Below, in pieces: positions 55,125 through 63,808 of a stretch of DNA of 64,000 nt (position 1 is its first letter; each line of letters starts with the position of its first letter). The stretch lies in the NCBI RefSeq assembly GCF_027531025.1, contig NZ_JAPZQX010000003.1:248001-312000 (forward strand), written 5' to 3'. This stretch comes from Novosphingobium sp. (GTDB lineage Bacteria > Pseudomonadota > Alphaproteobacteria > Sphingomonadales > Sphingomonadaceae). The notes below the pieces were generated by a model, which did no database searches, was not told the DNA's origin, and was given only the letters and a program-made list of their open reading frames with translations. The position numbers and the translations under genes are program-made.

Positions 55125-55930
55125 TACTCCTGCGGGCGGGCGGCCAGCGCATAGAGCGCGATTGCGGCGGCGTTCGATACGTTGAGGCTTTCCACCGCGC
55201 CCGACATCGGCAGGCGGGCGATGGCATCGCAGTGCTGCATGATGTTGTGGCGCATCCCTTCGCCCTCGGCACCGAGCACCAGGGCAACGGGACCGGTCGG
55301 CAGGGCATCGCCCAGCGTCACCTGGCCTTCGCCATCAAGCCCGATGCGCCAGTAACCGGCCTCTGACATGTCCTCAAGGGCACGGGCCAGGTTCACCACA
55401 CGTACCCACGGCAGTACCTCAAGCGCACCAGAAGCAGACTTGGCGAGGGTGCCCGATTCGGGCGGCGAGTGGCGATCCTGCGTGACGATGGCGGCGGCAT
55501 TGAACGCAGCGGCCGAACGCATGATCGCGCCGACATTGTGCGGATCGGTCACCTGGTCGAGCACGACGATCGGCCGGGCCGGATCGCCGTCCAGCACCTC
55601 GTCGAGGAAGATGTCTTCCAGCGCATCGCAATCGAGCACCAGCCCTTGGTGTGGCGCGTCACGGGCAACCAGCCGGGCAAGGTCGGCGGCCTGGGCGTAC
55701 TCGACCGGAAAATCGGCCGGCAGCTCGCCATCAAGCGATGCGACCCCTTCGCGGGTCGCCCAGAGCTTGCGGTGGCGGCGGTTGGGATTGAGGAGGGCGG
55801 CTTCGACCGCGTGGCGGCCCCACAGGCGCACGGCGCCCGCGCTGGCCCGGCCCGAGCCACGTCCGCCCTGCATGCGGCCCGCACGACCCCGAAGGGCGCG
55901 GCTGGGTTTGCTGTCTCGATTGCGGCTCAT
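55124..55930 (-). CDS. rlmB: 23S rRNA (guanosine-2'-O-)-methyltransferase RlmB
   Basis: SpoU/TrmH-family SPOUT methyltransferase that methylates G2251 of 23S rRNA. It has 268 residues: a basic Arg/Gly-rich N-terminal extension of about 35, a substrate-binding domain, and the catalytic domain with VTDPHNVGAIMRSA, LVLGAEGEGM and PMSGAVESLNVSNAAAIALY. It lies 41 bases downstream of tRNA-Tyr on the same strand and may share its transcript. Confidence 0.93.
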   Translation of the reverse strand: MSRNRDSKPSRALRGRAGRMQGGRGSGRASAGAVRLWGRHAVEAALLNPNRRHRKLWATREGVASLDGELPADFPVEYAQAADLARLVARDAPHQGLVLDCDALEDIFLDEVLDGDPARPIVVLDQVTDPHNVGAIMRSAAAFNAAAIVTQDRHSPPESGTLAKSASGALEVLPWVRVVNLARALEDMSEAGYWRIGLDGEGQVTLGDALPTGPVALVLGAEGEGMRHNIMQHCDAIARLPMSGAVESLNVSNAAAIALYALAARPQE

Positions 55931-55971
55931 GTGGCGAATCCCCTGATCATCGGTCGGTCACTAGGGGATGG

Positions 55972-56057
55972 TGGTGGACAGGGCTAGATTCGAACTAGCG
56001 TACGCTTGCGCGGGCAGATTTACAGTCTGCTGCCTTTAACCACTCGGCCACCTGTCC
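55972..56057 (-). tRNA. tRNA-Tyr (anticodon GTA)
   Basis: On the minus strand GGACAGG (56057-56051) pairs with CCTGTCC (55982-55976), followed by discriminator A and an encoded CCA ending at 55972. It is 86 bases long with a type II long variable arm (CCCGCGCAAGCGTACG). The anticodon arm CAGACTGTAAATCTG gives GTA, and the T loop has TTCGAAT. The long variable arm and GTA fit tRNA-Tyr. Confidence 0.96.
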
Positions 56058-56210
56058 ACACCAGTCTGCCGGTGCCGGGTTGCCCCGGAATTGCGGCCCC
56101 GCAAGGGAGCCTGTCCGGCCGAGAGAGCGCGCCTTTGGCGAAGGCGGCGCGCGCTGTCAATGGGCCAATCGACTTGTCGTGCGGGCAAGGGGCGGATAGG
56201 AAGCCCGGCC

Positions 56211-57338
56211 ATGAGCGAAATTACCCCAGTGATCTCGGCCACAGGCCTCTACACCCCGCCCGAGACGATCTCGAACGAAGAACTCGTCGCCAGCTTCAAT
56301 GCTTACGTCGAGCTGTTCAACCAGCGGCATGCGGCTGAGATTGCCTCAGGCGCGGTCGAGCCCCTGCAGCCCAGTTCGGCCGAGTTCATCGAGAAGGCCA
56401 GCGGCATCAAGTCGCGCCACGTGATGAGCAAGGCCTCGACCCTCGATCCGGAGACCATGGGCCCGCGCTGGCCGGAACGGCCGGACGACGAGATTTCGGT
56501 GATGGCCGAGATCGGCGTCAAGGCGGCGCGCGCCGCGCTGGAATCGATTGGCCGCGATCCCGAGGATGTCGATGCCGTGCTCTGCGCCGCATCGAACATG
56601 CAGCGACCCTATCCCGCCATGGCGATCGAGATCCAGCAGGCGCTGGGGATCGAGGGTTTCGCTTTCGACATGAACGTGGCCTGTTCTTCCGCCACTTTCG
56701 GCATCCAGACCGCGGCCGATTTCATCCGTTCGGGCAATGCCCGCTCGGTGCTGGTGGTCAGCCCGGAAATCTGCACCGGCCATAACAACATGAAGAACCG
56801 CGACAGCCACTTCATCTTCGGGGATGTGGCAACGGCCGTGCTGGTCGAAGCCAGGGACATGGCCCCGGCCAGGCACTGGGAAATCGTCGGCACCCGGCTG
56901 AAGACGGTGTTCTCGAACAACATCCGCAACAATTTCGGCTTCCTCAACTGCGCGACACCCGAAACGATCGGTACGCCCGACAAGCTCTTCGTCCAGGAAG
57001 GGCGCAAGGTGTTCAAGGAAGTGGTGCCGATGGTCGCCAGCATGATCGTCGATCATGCCAATGACCTGGGCATCGATCCCGCCAGCCTGCGCCGGCTGTG
57101 GCTGCACCAGGCCAATTCAGGCATGAACCGCCTGATCGCCCAGCGCGTGCTGGGGCACGAGGCGAACGAGGACGAAAGCCCGACCGTGCTCGATACCTAT
57201 GGCAATACGTCGAGCGCCGGCTCGATCATCGCCTTCCATCTTCACAATGCAGATCTGGCCGCGGGGGACACCGCGCTGATCTGTTCCTTCGGTGCGGGCT
57301 ATTCCGCTGGCACCGTCTTCATTCGCAAGGCAGCCTGA
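56211..57338 (+). CDS. Beta-ketoacyl-ACP synthase III-like protein
   Basis: A 375-residue KAS III/FabH-fold condensing enzyme. The triad is intact: Cys158 in NVACSSATFG, His in WLHQANSG and Asn in YGNTSSAGS. The longer N-terminal insert (FNAYVELFNQRHAAEI and SAEFIEKASGIKSRHV) makes it longer than housekeeping FabH (about 320). In my memory it resembles Pseudomonas PA3286, which channels octanoyl-CoA from beta-oxidation into fatty-acid synthesis. ATG 56211 is clear; an open frame to 56091 is not protein-like. It leads into psd with a three-base gap. Confidence 0.88.
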   Translation: MSEITPVISATGLYTPPETISNEELVASFNAYVELFNQRHAAEIASGAVEPLQPSSAEFIEKASGIKSRHVMSKASTLDPETMGPRWPERPDDEISVMAEIGVKAARAALESIGRDPEDVDAVLCAASNMQRPYPAMAIEIQQALGIEGFAFDMNVACSSATFGIQTAADFIRSGNARSVLVVSPEICTGHNNMKNRDSHFIFGDVATAVLVEARDMAPARHWEIVGTRLKTVFSNNIRNNFGFLNCATPETIGTPDKLFVQEGRKVFKEVVPMVASMIVDHANDLGIDPASLRRLWLHQANSGMNRLIAQRVLGHEANEDESPTVLDTYGNTSSAGSIIAFHLHNADLAAGDTALICSFGAGYSAGTVFIRKAA

Positions 57339-57341
57339 TCC

Positions 57342-58091
57342 ATGGCCAATGAAATTCTCGACAACCGTGGACGCGGTGAAGCCCACTGGCAGTGGCCGCG
57401 CGTTCACCCCGAAGCGCACAAGTTCGCGGCCATCGCTGCCGTGGCTTGCGTGGGCACGGCGATCTTCGCCTGGGAAACGCTGGCCTGGCCGCTGGGGGCG
57501 CTGGTGCTGGGCATCTGCGCCTTTTTCCGCGATCCGGTGCGCGTCACGCCGCAGGATGATCGCTTCATCGTCGCCCCGGCCGATGGGCTGGTGACCTTGA
57601 TCCAGCAGGTCGAGGCGCCGCGCGAACTGGTGATCGACGATGGCAGCGGCACCCGTGGCCTGGCCCCGGGGTCGGTGACGCGGATCTCGATCTTCATGTC
57701 GGTGTTCGATGTTCACATCAACCGCGCCCCGATCGGCGGTACGGTGCGCCGGGTGGTCTATATCCCCGGCAAGTTCCTCAATGCCGATCTCGACAAGGCG
57801 AGCGAGGAGAACGAGCGCCAGCACATCCTGATCGAACGCGGCGATGGCGTGTCGATCGGCTTCACCCAGATCGCCGGGCTGGTGGCCCGTCGGATCGTGC
57901 CTTTCGTCAAGCCGGGCGATATCCTGGCGGTGGGGCAGCGGGTTGGCCTGATCCGCTTTGGCAGCCGGGTTGACGTCTACCTTCCCGCCGGGACCGAACC
58001 GCGCGTCCTGCTGGGGCAGAAGATCGTGGCTGGCGAGACGATCCTGGCCGAACTGGGCCGGACCCCGCTGCTGGAGGGCATCAGCCAGTGA
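57342..58091 (+). CDS. psd: Phosphatidylserine decarboxylase (short form)
   Basis: Pyruvoyl enzyme that makes phosphatidylethanolamine. It has 249 residues with an N-terminal membrane region. The self-cleavage site is Gly207-Ser208 in [12 protein letters not shown], which generates the pyruvoyl group. The RGS-type short proenzyme, without the long extension of E. coli Psd, is common in alphaproteobacteria. It overlaps the pssA start by four bases (GTGA), so the two steps of PE synthesis are coupled. Confidence 0.95.
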   Translation: MANEILDNRGRGEAHWQWPRVHPEAHKFAAIAAVACVGTAIFAWETLAWPLGALVLGICAFFRDPVRVTPQDDRFIVAPADGLVTLIQQVEAPRELVIDDGSGTRGLAPGSVTRISIFMSVFDVHINRAPIGGTVRRVVYIPGKFLNADLDKASEENERQHILIERGDGVSIGFTQIAGLVARRIVPFVKPGDILAVGQRVGLIRFGSRVDVYLPAGTEPRVLLGQKIVAGETILAELGRTPLLEGISQ

Positions 58092-58894
58092 CCGAGCCCG
58101 GTCTGCCCAAGGATGTGCCGGGGGGGCTGACGCTGCGGGCGATGGTGCCCAATGCGATCACCGCCGCCGCGCTTTGCATGGGGCTGACCGGGATCCGGTT
58201 TGCCGTGACCGGCGAGTGGGACAAGGCGATCCTGGCGGTAGTGGCGGCGGGCGTACTGGATGGGATCGACGGGCGGATCGCCCGTCTGCTGAAAGCCCAG
58301 TCGCGCTTCGGGGCTGAACTCGACAGCCTGGCGGACAACGTTTCGTTCGGGGTGGCCCCGGCACTGATCCTGTTCCTATGGTCGTTGCAGGACCTGCCGC
58401 GCCTCGGCTGGTTCGCTGCCTTGGCCTTTGCCATTGGCTGTGCGCTGCGCCTGGCGCGCTTCAATGCCCGGATCGACCTGGCGGATGAACCGCGCAAGGC
58501 CGCCGGGTTCCTGACTGGGGTTCCCGCGCCGGTCGGGGCCGGGCTGGCCTTCCTGCCGATGTACCTGTGGGTGGCCACTGGCCGCGAGGAATTCCGAGAG
58601 CCGCTGCTGGTTGGCGGCTGGCTGGTCTTTGTCGGCTTCCTGCTGATTTCGGCCTTGCCAACGCTGACCTGGGGGCGACTGCGGCCGCGGCGCTCGGTTC
58701 GCCTCGAATTACTGGCCTTTGTCGGTCTGGTCGGTGCGGCGCTGCTGACCGAACCGTGGTGGACGCTGGTGGCGATCTGCGTCGTTTATCTTGCGCTGAT
58801 GCCGGTTGGCATGGCCGTTTATGCCCGGGTCAGGCGGCAGCGCGCAGGGCAGAACGAGCCAGGGCCGGGTGAAGCGGGGCCAGGCGCGGTCTGA
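58088..58894 (+). CDS. pssA: CDP-diacylglycerol-serine O-phosphatidyltransferase
   Basis: Makes phosphatidylserine from CDP-diacylglycerol and serine. It has 268 residues with a GTG start at 58088 coupled to psd. The CDP-alcohol phosphotransferase motif (DG-x2-AR-x8-G-x3-D-x3-D) is seen in [27 protein letters not shown]. Several membrane helices follow. The tail overlaps the convergent ORF at 58830 by 65 bases. Confidence 0.93.
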   Translation: MTEPGLPKDVPGGLTLRAMVPNAITAAALCMGLTGIRFAVTGEWDKAILAVVAAGVLDGIDGRIARLLKAQSRFGAELDSLADNVSFGVAPALILFLWSLQDLPRLGWFAALAFAIGCALRLARFNARIDLADEPRKAAGFLTGVPAPVGAGLAFLPMYLWVATGREEFREPLLVGGWLVFVGFLLISALPTLTWGRLRPRRSVRLELLAFVGLVGAALLTEPWWTLVAICVVYLALMPVGMAVYARVRRQRAGQNEPGPGEAGPGAV

Positions 58895-59105
58895 CCGGCA
58901 GCGACACCACCTTGCCATTCCCGGCATTGCCGCCATCGCGGCCGCCGTGTTCGACAATCCGGTAGCGCATTTCCAGCACTTCGGGGCAGGCTGCCAGAAC
59001 GCCGCGCGCACCCAGCGCCAGAGCGCCATAGTGCCGCCAGGTGATCAGCGCGCCGGTGAAGGCGAAGGCTGCAATCACGATGCCAAGAGCCAGACCTGCG
59101 AACAT
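58830..59105 (-). CDS. Possible small membrane protein
   Basis: A 91-residue ORF from an ATG at 59105. Residues 1-22 form one hydrophobic helix (MFAGLALGIVIAAFAFTGAL), followed by an amphipathic part with one cysteine (LAACPEVLEMRYRIVEHGG). It overlaps the end of pssA by 65 bases on the other strand, so part of its length is constrained by that gene. It could be a real gene convergent to pssA or a chance ORF. No family recognised. Confidence 0.5.
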   Translation of the reverse strand: MFAGLALGIVIAAFAFTGALITWRHYGALALGARGVLAACPEVLEMRYRIVEHGGRDGGNAGNGKVVSLPVRPRLAPLHPALARSALRAAA

Positions 59106-59443
59106 CGTTCCGTTCCCCGTTGCAGGGCGTGGATTGCCCTGTGGATTGCCTGTTGATAACTTTGCTGGAGCGAACAGCGGATGTTCCTCCGTTGAGTCGC
59201 TATGTTCTCTATTTGTTCTATGCTGTCAAGCGGCTTTTTCGCGCTTGCGTTGGCGCCGCCGCCCCCAGGCCTGTGATTAGGGCTGGATTCCCCGGAAACT
59301 TGCCGCTAAGGGCCCGCTCGTCCGAGCCGGGGATTCCCTCCGGTCAGGGCAAATCCACATGGAAAGCGCACATGCCGGTTCCGCAGCGGGAGCTCCGCAC
59401 GGTCCCAGCTTTCCAGAGGCAGTAAACCGGAAAGGAAATGATT
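59106..59443. promoter_or_regulatory. rpsB upstream region, with possible structured leader
   Basis: The 338 bases before rpsB hold no convincing gene. They should contain the rpsB promoter; the first half includes AT-richer stretches near 59155-59225. The last 90 bases can fold: TGGAAAGC (59360-59367) pairs with GCTTTCCA (59408-59415), enclosing GCGG/CCGC arms. CCGGTT (59375-59380) can pair with AACCGG (59425-59430), directly in front of the AAAGGA ribosome-binding site. This could be an S2 autoregulatory leader. Confidence 0.45.
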
Positions 59444-60241
59444 ATGGCGGCTCCCGTCGTCACCATGCAGCAATTGATCGAGGCCGGCGCACACTTCGGC
59501 CACCAGACCCACCGCTGGAACCCGCGGATGAAGCCGTACATCTTCGGCGCCCGCAACGGCATCCACATCCTCGACCTGTCGCAGACCGTGCCGCTCATGG
59601 CCCGCGCGCTCGACTTCATCTCGGCCACTGTCCAGGCTGGTGGCAAGGTGCTGTTCGTCGGCACCAAGCGCCAGGCGCAGGAGCCGATTGCCCAGGCCGC
59701 TCGCGCTTCGGGCCAGCACTATGTCAACCACCGCTGGCTGGGCGGTATGCTCACCAACTGGAAGACCATCAGCCAGTCGATCAAGCGCTTCAAGGCGCTG
59801 GAAGAGCAGCTGTCGGGTGACACCACCGGCCTGACCAAGAAGGAAGTGCTGCAGCTCACCCGCGAGCGCGACAAGTTCGAACTGTCGCTGGGCGGCATCC
59901 GTGACATGGGCGGTATCCCGGACGTGATGTTCGTGATCGACGCCAACAAGGAAGAGCTGGCGATCAAGGAAGCCAACGTGCTGGGTATCCCGGTCGTGGC
60001 GATCCTCGATTCGAACGTCTCGCCCGATGGCATCGCTTTCCCGATCCCGGCCAACGATGACGCCAGCCGCGCCATCCGCCTCTATTGCGAAGCCGTTGCC
60101 GCTGCCGCCACCAAGGGCCGCCGCGAAGGCGTGATCGATTCGGGCGTCGATGTGGGTGCGCTGGAAGAAGCCCCGGTTGAAGAAGCCGTGGTGGAAGTCG
60201 CCGAAGCTCCGGCTGCGGAAGAAGCTTCGACCGAAGCCTGA
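59444..60241 (+). CDS. rpsB: 30S ribosomal protein S2
   Basis: Ribosomal protein of the small subunit, 265 residues. The start ATG 59444 ([21 protein letters not shown]) is favoured over the ATG at 59438 because AAAGGA (59431-59436) is only one base from the latter. Landmarks are [24 protein letters not shown] and [28 protein letters not shown]-terminal extension of about 35 residues is acidic and Glu/Ala/Val-rich ([22 protein letters not shown]), as in many alphaproteobacteria. Confidence 0.97.
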   Translation: MAAPVVTMQQLIEAGAHFGHQTHRWNPRMKPYIFGARNGIHILDLSQTVPLMARALDFISATVQAGGKVLFVGTKRQAQEPIAQAARASGQHYVNHRWLGGMLTNWKTISQSIKRFKALEEQLSGDTTGLTKKEVLQLTRERDKFELSLGGIRDMGGIPDVMFVIDANKEELAIKEANVLGIPVVAILDSNVSPDGIAFPIPANDDASRAIRLYCEAVAAAATKGRREGVIDSGVDVGALEEAPVEEAVVEVAEAPAAEEASTEA

Positions 60242-60279
60242 GCCCGTCCGGGCCGGCTCAAGTCACAAACCTTTAGCGT

Positions 60280-60299
60280 GCCGGGGTTAGCGCCCCGGC
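60280..60299 (+). terminator. Hairpin in the rpsB-tsf spacer (attenuator or processing signal)
   Basis: GCCGGGG (60280-60286) pairs with CCCCGGC (60293-60299) around a TTAGCG loop in the 88-base gap between rpsB and tsf. It has no T-run, so it may only partly stop transcription, or protect or process the mRNA, allowing different levels of S2 and EF-Ts. Confidence 0.5.
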
Positions 60300-60329
60300 C
60301 GCCAGTTCCATTCAAGAAGGACCAGTTCA

Positions 60330-61274
60330 ATGGCTTACACCGCCACTGACGTGAAGAACCTGCGTGAGCGCACCGGCGCCGGCATGATGGATTGCAAGAA
60401 GGCGCTGGACGAAACCGGCGGCGATTTCGAAGCCGCCGTTGACGCCCTGCGCGCCAAGGGCCTGGCTGCCGTTGCCAAGAAGTCCAGCCGCACCGCGGCC
60501 GAGGGCCTGGTCGGCGTGGCCGTTTCGGGCACCAAGGGCGTGGCCGTCGAGGTCAACTCGGAAACCGACTTCGTCGCCAAGAACGACCAGTTCCAGGACT
60601 TCGTGCGCAAGACCACCGAAGCTGCCCTGGGCCTGGACAGCGACGATGTCGAAGCCCTGAAGGCTGCGGCCTATCCGGGCGGCGGCACCGTGGCCGACAC
60701 CCTGACCAACAACGTTGCGACCATCGGTGAGAACCAGCAAGTTCGCCGCATGAAGACCGTTTCGGTCAGCAATGGCGTGGTCGTGCCCTACATGCACAAC
60801 GCCGCCGCGCCGAACCTCGGCAAGATCGGCGTGCTGGTCGCGCTCGAAAGCGAAGGTGACAAGGCCGCGCTCGAAGCGCTGGGCAAGCAGATCGCGATGC
60901 ACATCGCGGCTGCCTTCCCGATGGCACTTTCGGCCGATGACCTCGATCCCGAAGTGCTCGAGCGCGAACGCAAGATTGCGCTGGAAAAGGCCACCGAGGA
61001 AGCCAGCAAGAGCGGCAAGGAAATCCCGGCCGACATCCTCGCCAAGCGCGCTGATGGTGCGGCTGCGAAGTTCGCCAAGGACAACGCGCTGCTCAGCCAG
61101 GTCTTCGTGATGGACAACAAGACCCCGATCGCGCAGGTCGTTGCCAATGCGGCCAAGGACGCGGGCGCGGCGGTCGTGCTGAAGGACTATGTCCGCTTCC
61201 AGCTGGGTGAAGGCATCGAGAAGGAAGTGAGCGACTTCGCCGCCGAAGTCGCCGCTGCCGCCGGCCTGAACTAA
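60330..61274 (+). CDS. tsf: Elongation factor Ts
   Basis: Guanine-nucleotide exchange factor for EF-Tu, 314 residues from ATG 60330 with AAGGA upstream. The N-terminal UBA-like domain contains [21 protein letters not shown], and the core has [15 protein letters not shown] normal alphaproteobacterial length. It lies 88 bases after rpsB and is followed by a strong hairpin. The rpsB-tsf pair is universal in bacteria. Confidence 0.97.
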   Translation: MAYTATDVKNLRERTGAGMMDCKKALDETGGDFEAAVDALRAKGLAAVAKKSSRTAAEGLVGVAVSGTKGVAVEVNSETDFVAKNDQFQDFVRKTTEAALGLDSDDVEALKAAAYPGGGTVADTLTNNVATIGENQQVRRMKTVSVSNGVVVPYMHNAAAPNLGKIGVLVALESEGDKAALEALGKQIAMHIAAAFPMALSADDLDPEVLERERKIALEKATEEASKSGKEIPADILAKRADGAAAKFAKDNALLSQVFVMDNKTPIAQVVANAAKDAGAAVVLKDYVRFQLGEGIEKEVSDFAAEVAAAAGLN

Positions 61275-61283
61275 GCAGTTTTG

Positions 61284-61313
61284 GCCTGCCGGGCTTGCCC
61301 GGCGGCGCCAGGC
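61284..61313 (+). terminator. Probable terminator hairpin after tsf
   Basis: GCCT-GCCGGGC-TT-GCCCGGC with outer pairing to AGGC forms a strong stem (61284-61313) 10 bases after the tsf stop. No clean T-run follows; the next stretch is ATCAGGGG. It could also be a rho-independent-like stem of weak efficiency. Confidence 0.45.
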
Positions 61314-61422
61314 ATCAGGGGCTCGTCGCAAGGCGGGCCCTTTTGCTGCGCGGAAGGTTGACGTCGTGCGCGGCGCTCCGCCACTGTGCGGGAAAGCTGG
61401 TTCATCGGAAGGGGAATTGATC

Positions 61423-62439
61423 ATGCAGACCCGCAGGCTCGGCAAGTCGGCCATCGTCGTTTCGGATATCTGCATGGGGACGATGACCTTCGGCAGCCAG
61501 ACCGACGAAGCGGCCGCGCACCGGATCCTCGATCGCTGCTTCGATGCCGGGATCAGCTTCTATGACACGGCCGAGGGCTATCCCGTGCCGCCCGACACCA
61601 AGTGGGTGGGGCGGACCGAGGAGATCGTCGGACGCTGGATGAAGACCAAGCCGCGCGATGCGATCATCATGGCCACCAAGGTTTCCGGCCCCAGCCACGT
61701 CTGGTTCCGCAGCCCCAAGCGGTCGGGCATGACCGCGCTGGACCGGCGCAACATCATGACCGCGGTGGAAGACAGCCTCGTCAAGCTGCAGACCGACTAC
61801 ATCGATCTCTACCAGACCCACTGGCCCGATCACGACACCCCCTATGACGAGACGATGGAAGTGCTCGACGAGCTGGTGCGCGCTGGCAAGGTGCGGATCA
61901 CCGGCTGTTCGAACGAGACGGCCTGGGGCCTGATGAAGTCGATCGCCGCCGCCGAGCGGCTCGGCACGGTGCGCTACCATACGATCCAGAACAATTTCAG
62001 CCTCAACAACCGCCGGTTCGAGGATGAACTGGCCCAGGTCTGCCGTCAGGAAGGGGTCAGCCTGATCCCCTATTCGCCGATCGCCGGGGGGGTCCTGAGT
62101 GGGAAGTACCAGGACGGCGCCACGCCCGAGGGCGCGCGTTTTTCGCGTTACCTAGCGATGGAAGGGCGCCAGGCGGCAATGGGACGGCGGTTCGTCAACG
62201 AGCAGTCGCTGGCCTCGACACAGCGGTTCATGGCGCTGGCCGCCGATGCCGGGATGAGCCCGGTGACCATGGCGGTCGCCTGGTCGAAGCAGCACGATTT
62301 CGTGGCCTCGACCATTGTCGGCGTTTCCCGCGAAGATCAGCTGGATGAAATCCTGGCCGCGATCGACCTGGTACTGCCTGCCGACCTGATGAAAGCGATC
62401 GACAAGGTCTCGCGCGAGATCCGCTATCCGATGGGCTAG
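61423..62439 (+). CDS. Aldo/keto reductase family protein
   Basis: A 338-residue NADPH-dependent TIM-barrel oxidoreductase from ATG 61423. The start LGKSAIVVSDICMGTMTFGSQ, the catalytic Asp-Tyr region FYDTAEGYPVP, Lys in IMATKVSGPS, and YSPIAGGVLSGKY fit the Tas/YajO-like branch. The C-terminal VAWSKQHDFVASTIVGVSREDQLDE cofactor loop is also typical. An earlier in-frame GTG or ATG would add residues without sense. It is inserted between tsf and pyrH, which are adjacent in many bacteria. Substrate unknown. Confidence 0.88.
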   Translation: MQTRRLGKSAIVVSDICMGTMTFGSQTDEAAAHRILDRCFDAGISFYDTAEGYPVPPDTKWVGRTEEIVGRWMKTKPRDAIIMATKVSGPSHVWFRSPKRSGMTALDRRNIMTAVEDSLVKLQTDYIDLYQTHWPDHDTPYDETMEVLDELVRAGKVRITGCSNETAWGLMKSIAAAERLGTVRYHTIQNNFSLNNRRFEDELAQVCRQEGVSLIPYSPIAGGVLSGKYQDGATPEGARFSRYLAMEGRQAAMGRRFVNEQSLASTQRFMALAADAGMSPVTMAVAWSKQHDFVASTIVGVSREDQLDEILAAIDLVLPADLMKAIDKVSREIRYPMG

Positions 62440-62526
62440 GCGGGGGCAAGATCGCCTCCCGGCTTGGCTTTGCGGGGCCATCGGTATAAGGCCCCGCAAA
62501 CCCCAGCGAGAGCGACACTACAACCC

Positions 62527-63246
62527 ATGACCCAGCCCGCTTACAAGCGCATCCTTCTCAAGCTGTCCGGTGAAGTGCTGATGGGCCAGCAGCAGTTCGG
62601 GATCGATCCCGAATTCGTGGCCGAGCTGGCGGCAGAGGTGAAGGCGGCCAAGGAATCGGGCCTCGAAATCTGCCTGGTGATCGGCGGCGGCAATATCTTT
62701 CGCGGCATGGCCGGGGCGGCCAAGGGCATGGACCGGGCCCAGGCCGACTACATGGGCATGCTGGCGACCGTGATGAACGCGCTCGCCATGCAGAACGCGC
62801 TGGAGCAGCTGGGCGTGCCAACCCGCGTCCAGTCGGCGATCGAGATGGACAAGGTCTGCGAACCGGTGATCCGCCGCCGGGCCGAACGGCATCTCGAAAA
62901 GGGCCGGGTGGTGATCTTCGCCGCCGGGGTTGGCGCACCCTATTTCACCACCGATTCCGGGGCCGCGCTGCGCGCCGCCGAAATGAAGTGCGATGCCCTG
63001 CTCAAGGGCACCTCGGTCGATGGGGTCTATGACAGCGACCCCAAGACCAATCCTTCGGCAAAGCGTTACGATACAGTCGATTACGATACCGTTCTGGCTG
63101 ACAACCTGAAGGTCATGGACGCCAGTGCCGTCGCGCTGTGCCGGGACAACAGCATTCCCATCGTCGTCTTCTCGATCCGCGAAAAGGGCAACCTGGCCAA
63201 GGTGCTGGCGGGTGAGGGGACGCAAACAATCGTGAAGAAGGGCTGA
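62527..63246 (+). CDS. pyrH: Uridylate kinase
   Basis: Bacterial UMP kinase (hexameric, amino-acid-kinase fold), 239 residues from ATG 62527. Landmarks are [42 protein letters not shown] and the C-terminal [20 protein letters not shown]. Pathway: pyrimidine nucleotide synthesis. It is followed by frr after 4 bases, the usual order. Confidence 0.97.
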   Translation: MTQPAYKRILLKLSGEVLMGQQQFGIDPEFVAELAAEVKAAKESGLEICLVIGGGNIFRGMAGAAKGMDRAQADYMGMLATVMNALAMQNALEQLGVPTRVQSAIEMDKVCEPVIRRRAERHLEKGRVVIFAAGVGAPYFTTDSGAALRAAEMKCDALLKGTSVDGVYDSDPKTNPSAKRYDTVDYDTVLADNLKVMDASAVALCRDNSIPIVVFSIREKGNLAKVLAGEGTQTIVKKG

Positions 63247-63250
63247 TCAG

Positions 63251-63808
63251 ATGGCCAAGTATGACAAGGCAGACCTCGAGCGCCGGATGAAGGGCGCCGT
63301 GGAATCGCTGCGCAGTGACCTGGGCGGCCTGCGCACCGGACGCGCCAATACCGCGCTCCTCGATCCGATCACGGTCGAGGTCTATGGCAGCAAGATGCCG
63401 CTCAACCAGGTGGCCACCGTTTCGGCGCCCGAGCCGCGCCTGTTGTCGGTGCAGGTGTGGGACAAGTCGAACATCGGTCCGGTTGAAAAGGCGATCCGTT
63501 CGGCGGGTCTGGGCCTCAACCCGATCAACGATGGCAACAACATCCGCCTGCCGATCCCGGACCTGACCGAGGACCGCCGCAAGGAACTGGCCAAGCTGGT
63601 CCATTCCTATGCCGAAAAGGCCCGTGTTGCGATCCGTAACGTCCGCCGCGACGGGATCGATGCGCTGAAGGCCGACGAGACCAAGAAGGAAATCTCGGAA
63701 GACGATCGCAAGCGTGGCGAGACCGAGGTCCAGAAGCTGACCGACGAGATGATCAAGGAAGTCGAGACGGTCGCGGCCCAAAAGGAACAGGAAATCCTAG
63801 GCAAGTGA
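63251..63808 (+). CDS. frr: Ribosome recycling factor
   Basis: Splits the post-termination ribosome with EF-G. It has 185 residues with the family start ([28 protein letters not shown]) and the helical end [14 protein letters not shown]. The ribosome-binding site is a weak GAAGGGC upstream. The stop TGA overlaps the GTG start of uppS. Confidence 0.97.
   Translation: MAKYDKADLERRMKGAVESLRSDLGGLRTGRANTALLDPITVEVYGSKMPLNQVATVSAPEPRLLSVQVWDKSNIGPVEKAIRSAGLGLNPINDGNNIRLPIPDLTEDRRKELAKLVHSYAEKARVAIRNVRRDGIDALKADETKKEISEDDRKRGETEVQKLTDEMIKEVETVAAQKEQEILGK

Noticed and set aside
59359..59820. ORF of 153 codons starting before rpsB on the plus strand
   Set aside because: It runs through rpsB in another frame and has no ribosome-binding site; the S2 frame is clearly the coding one.
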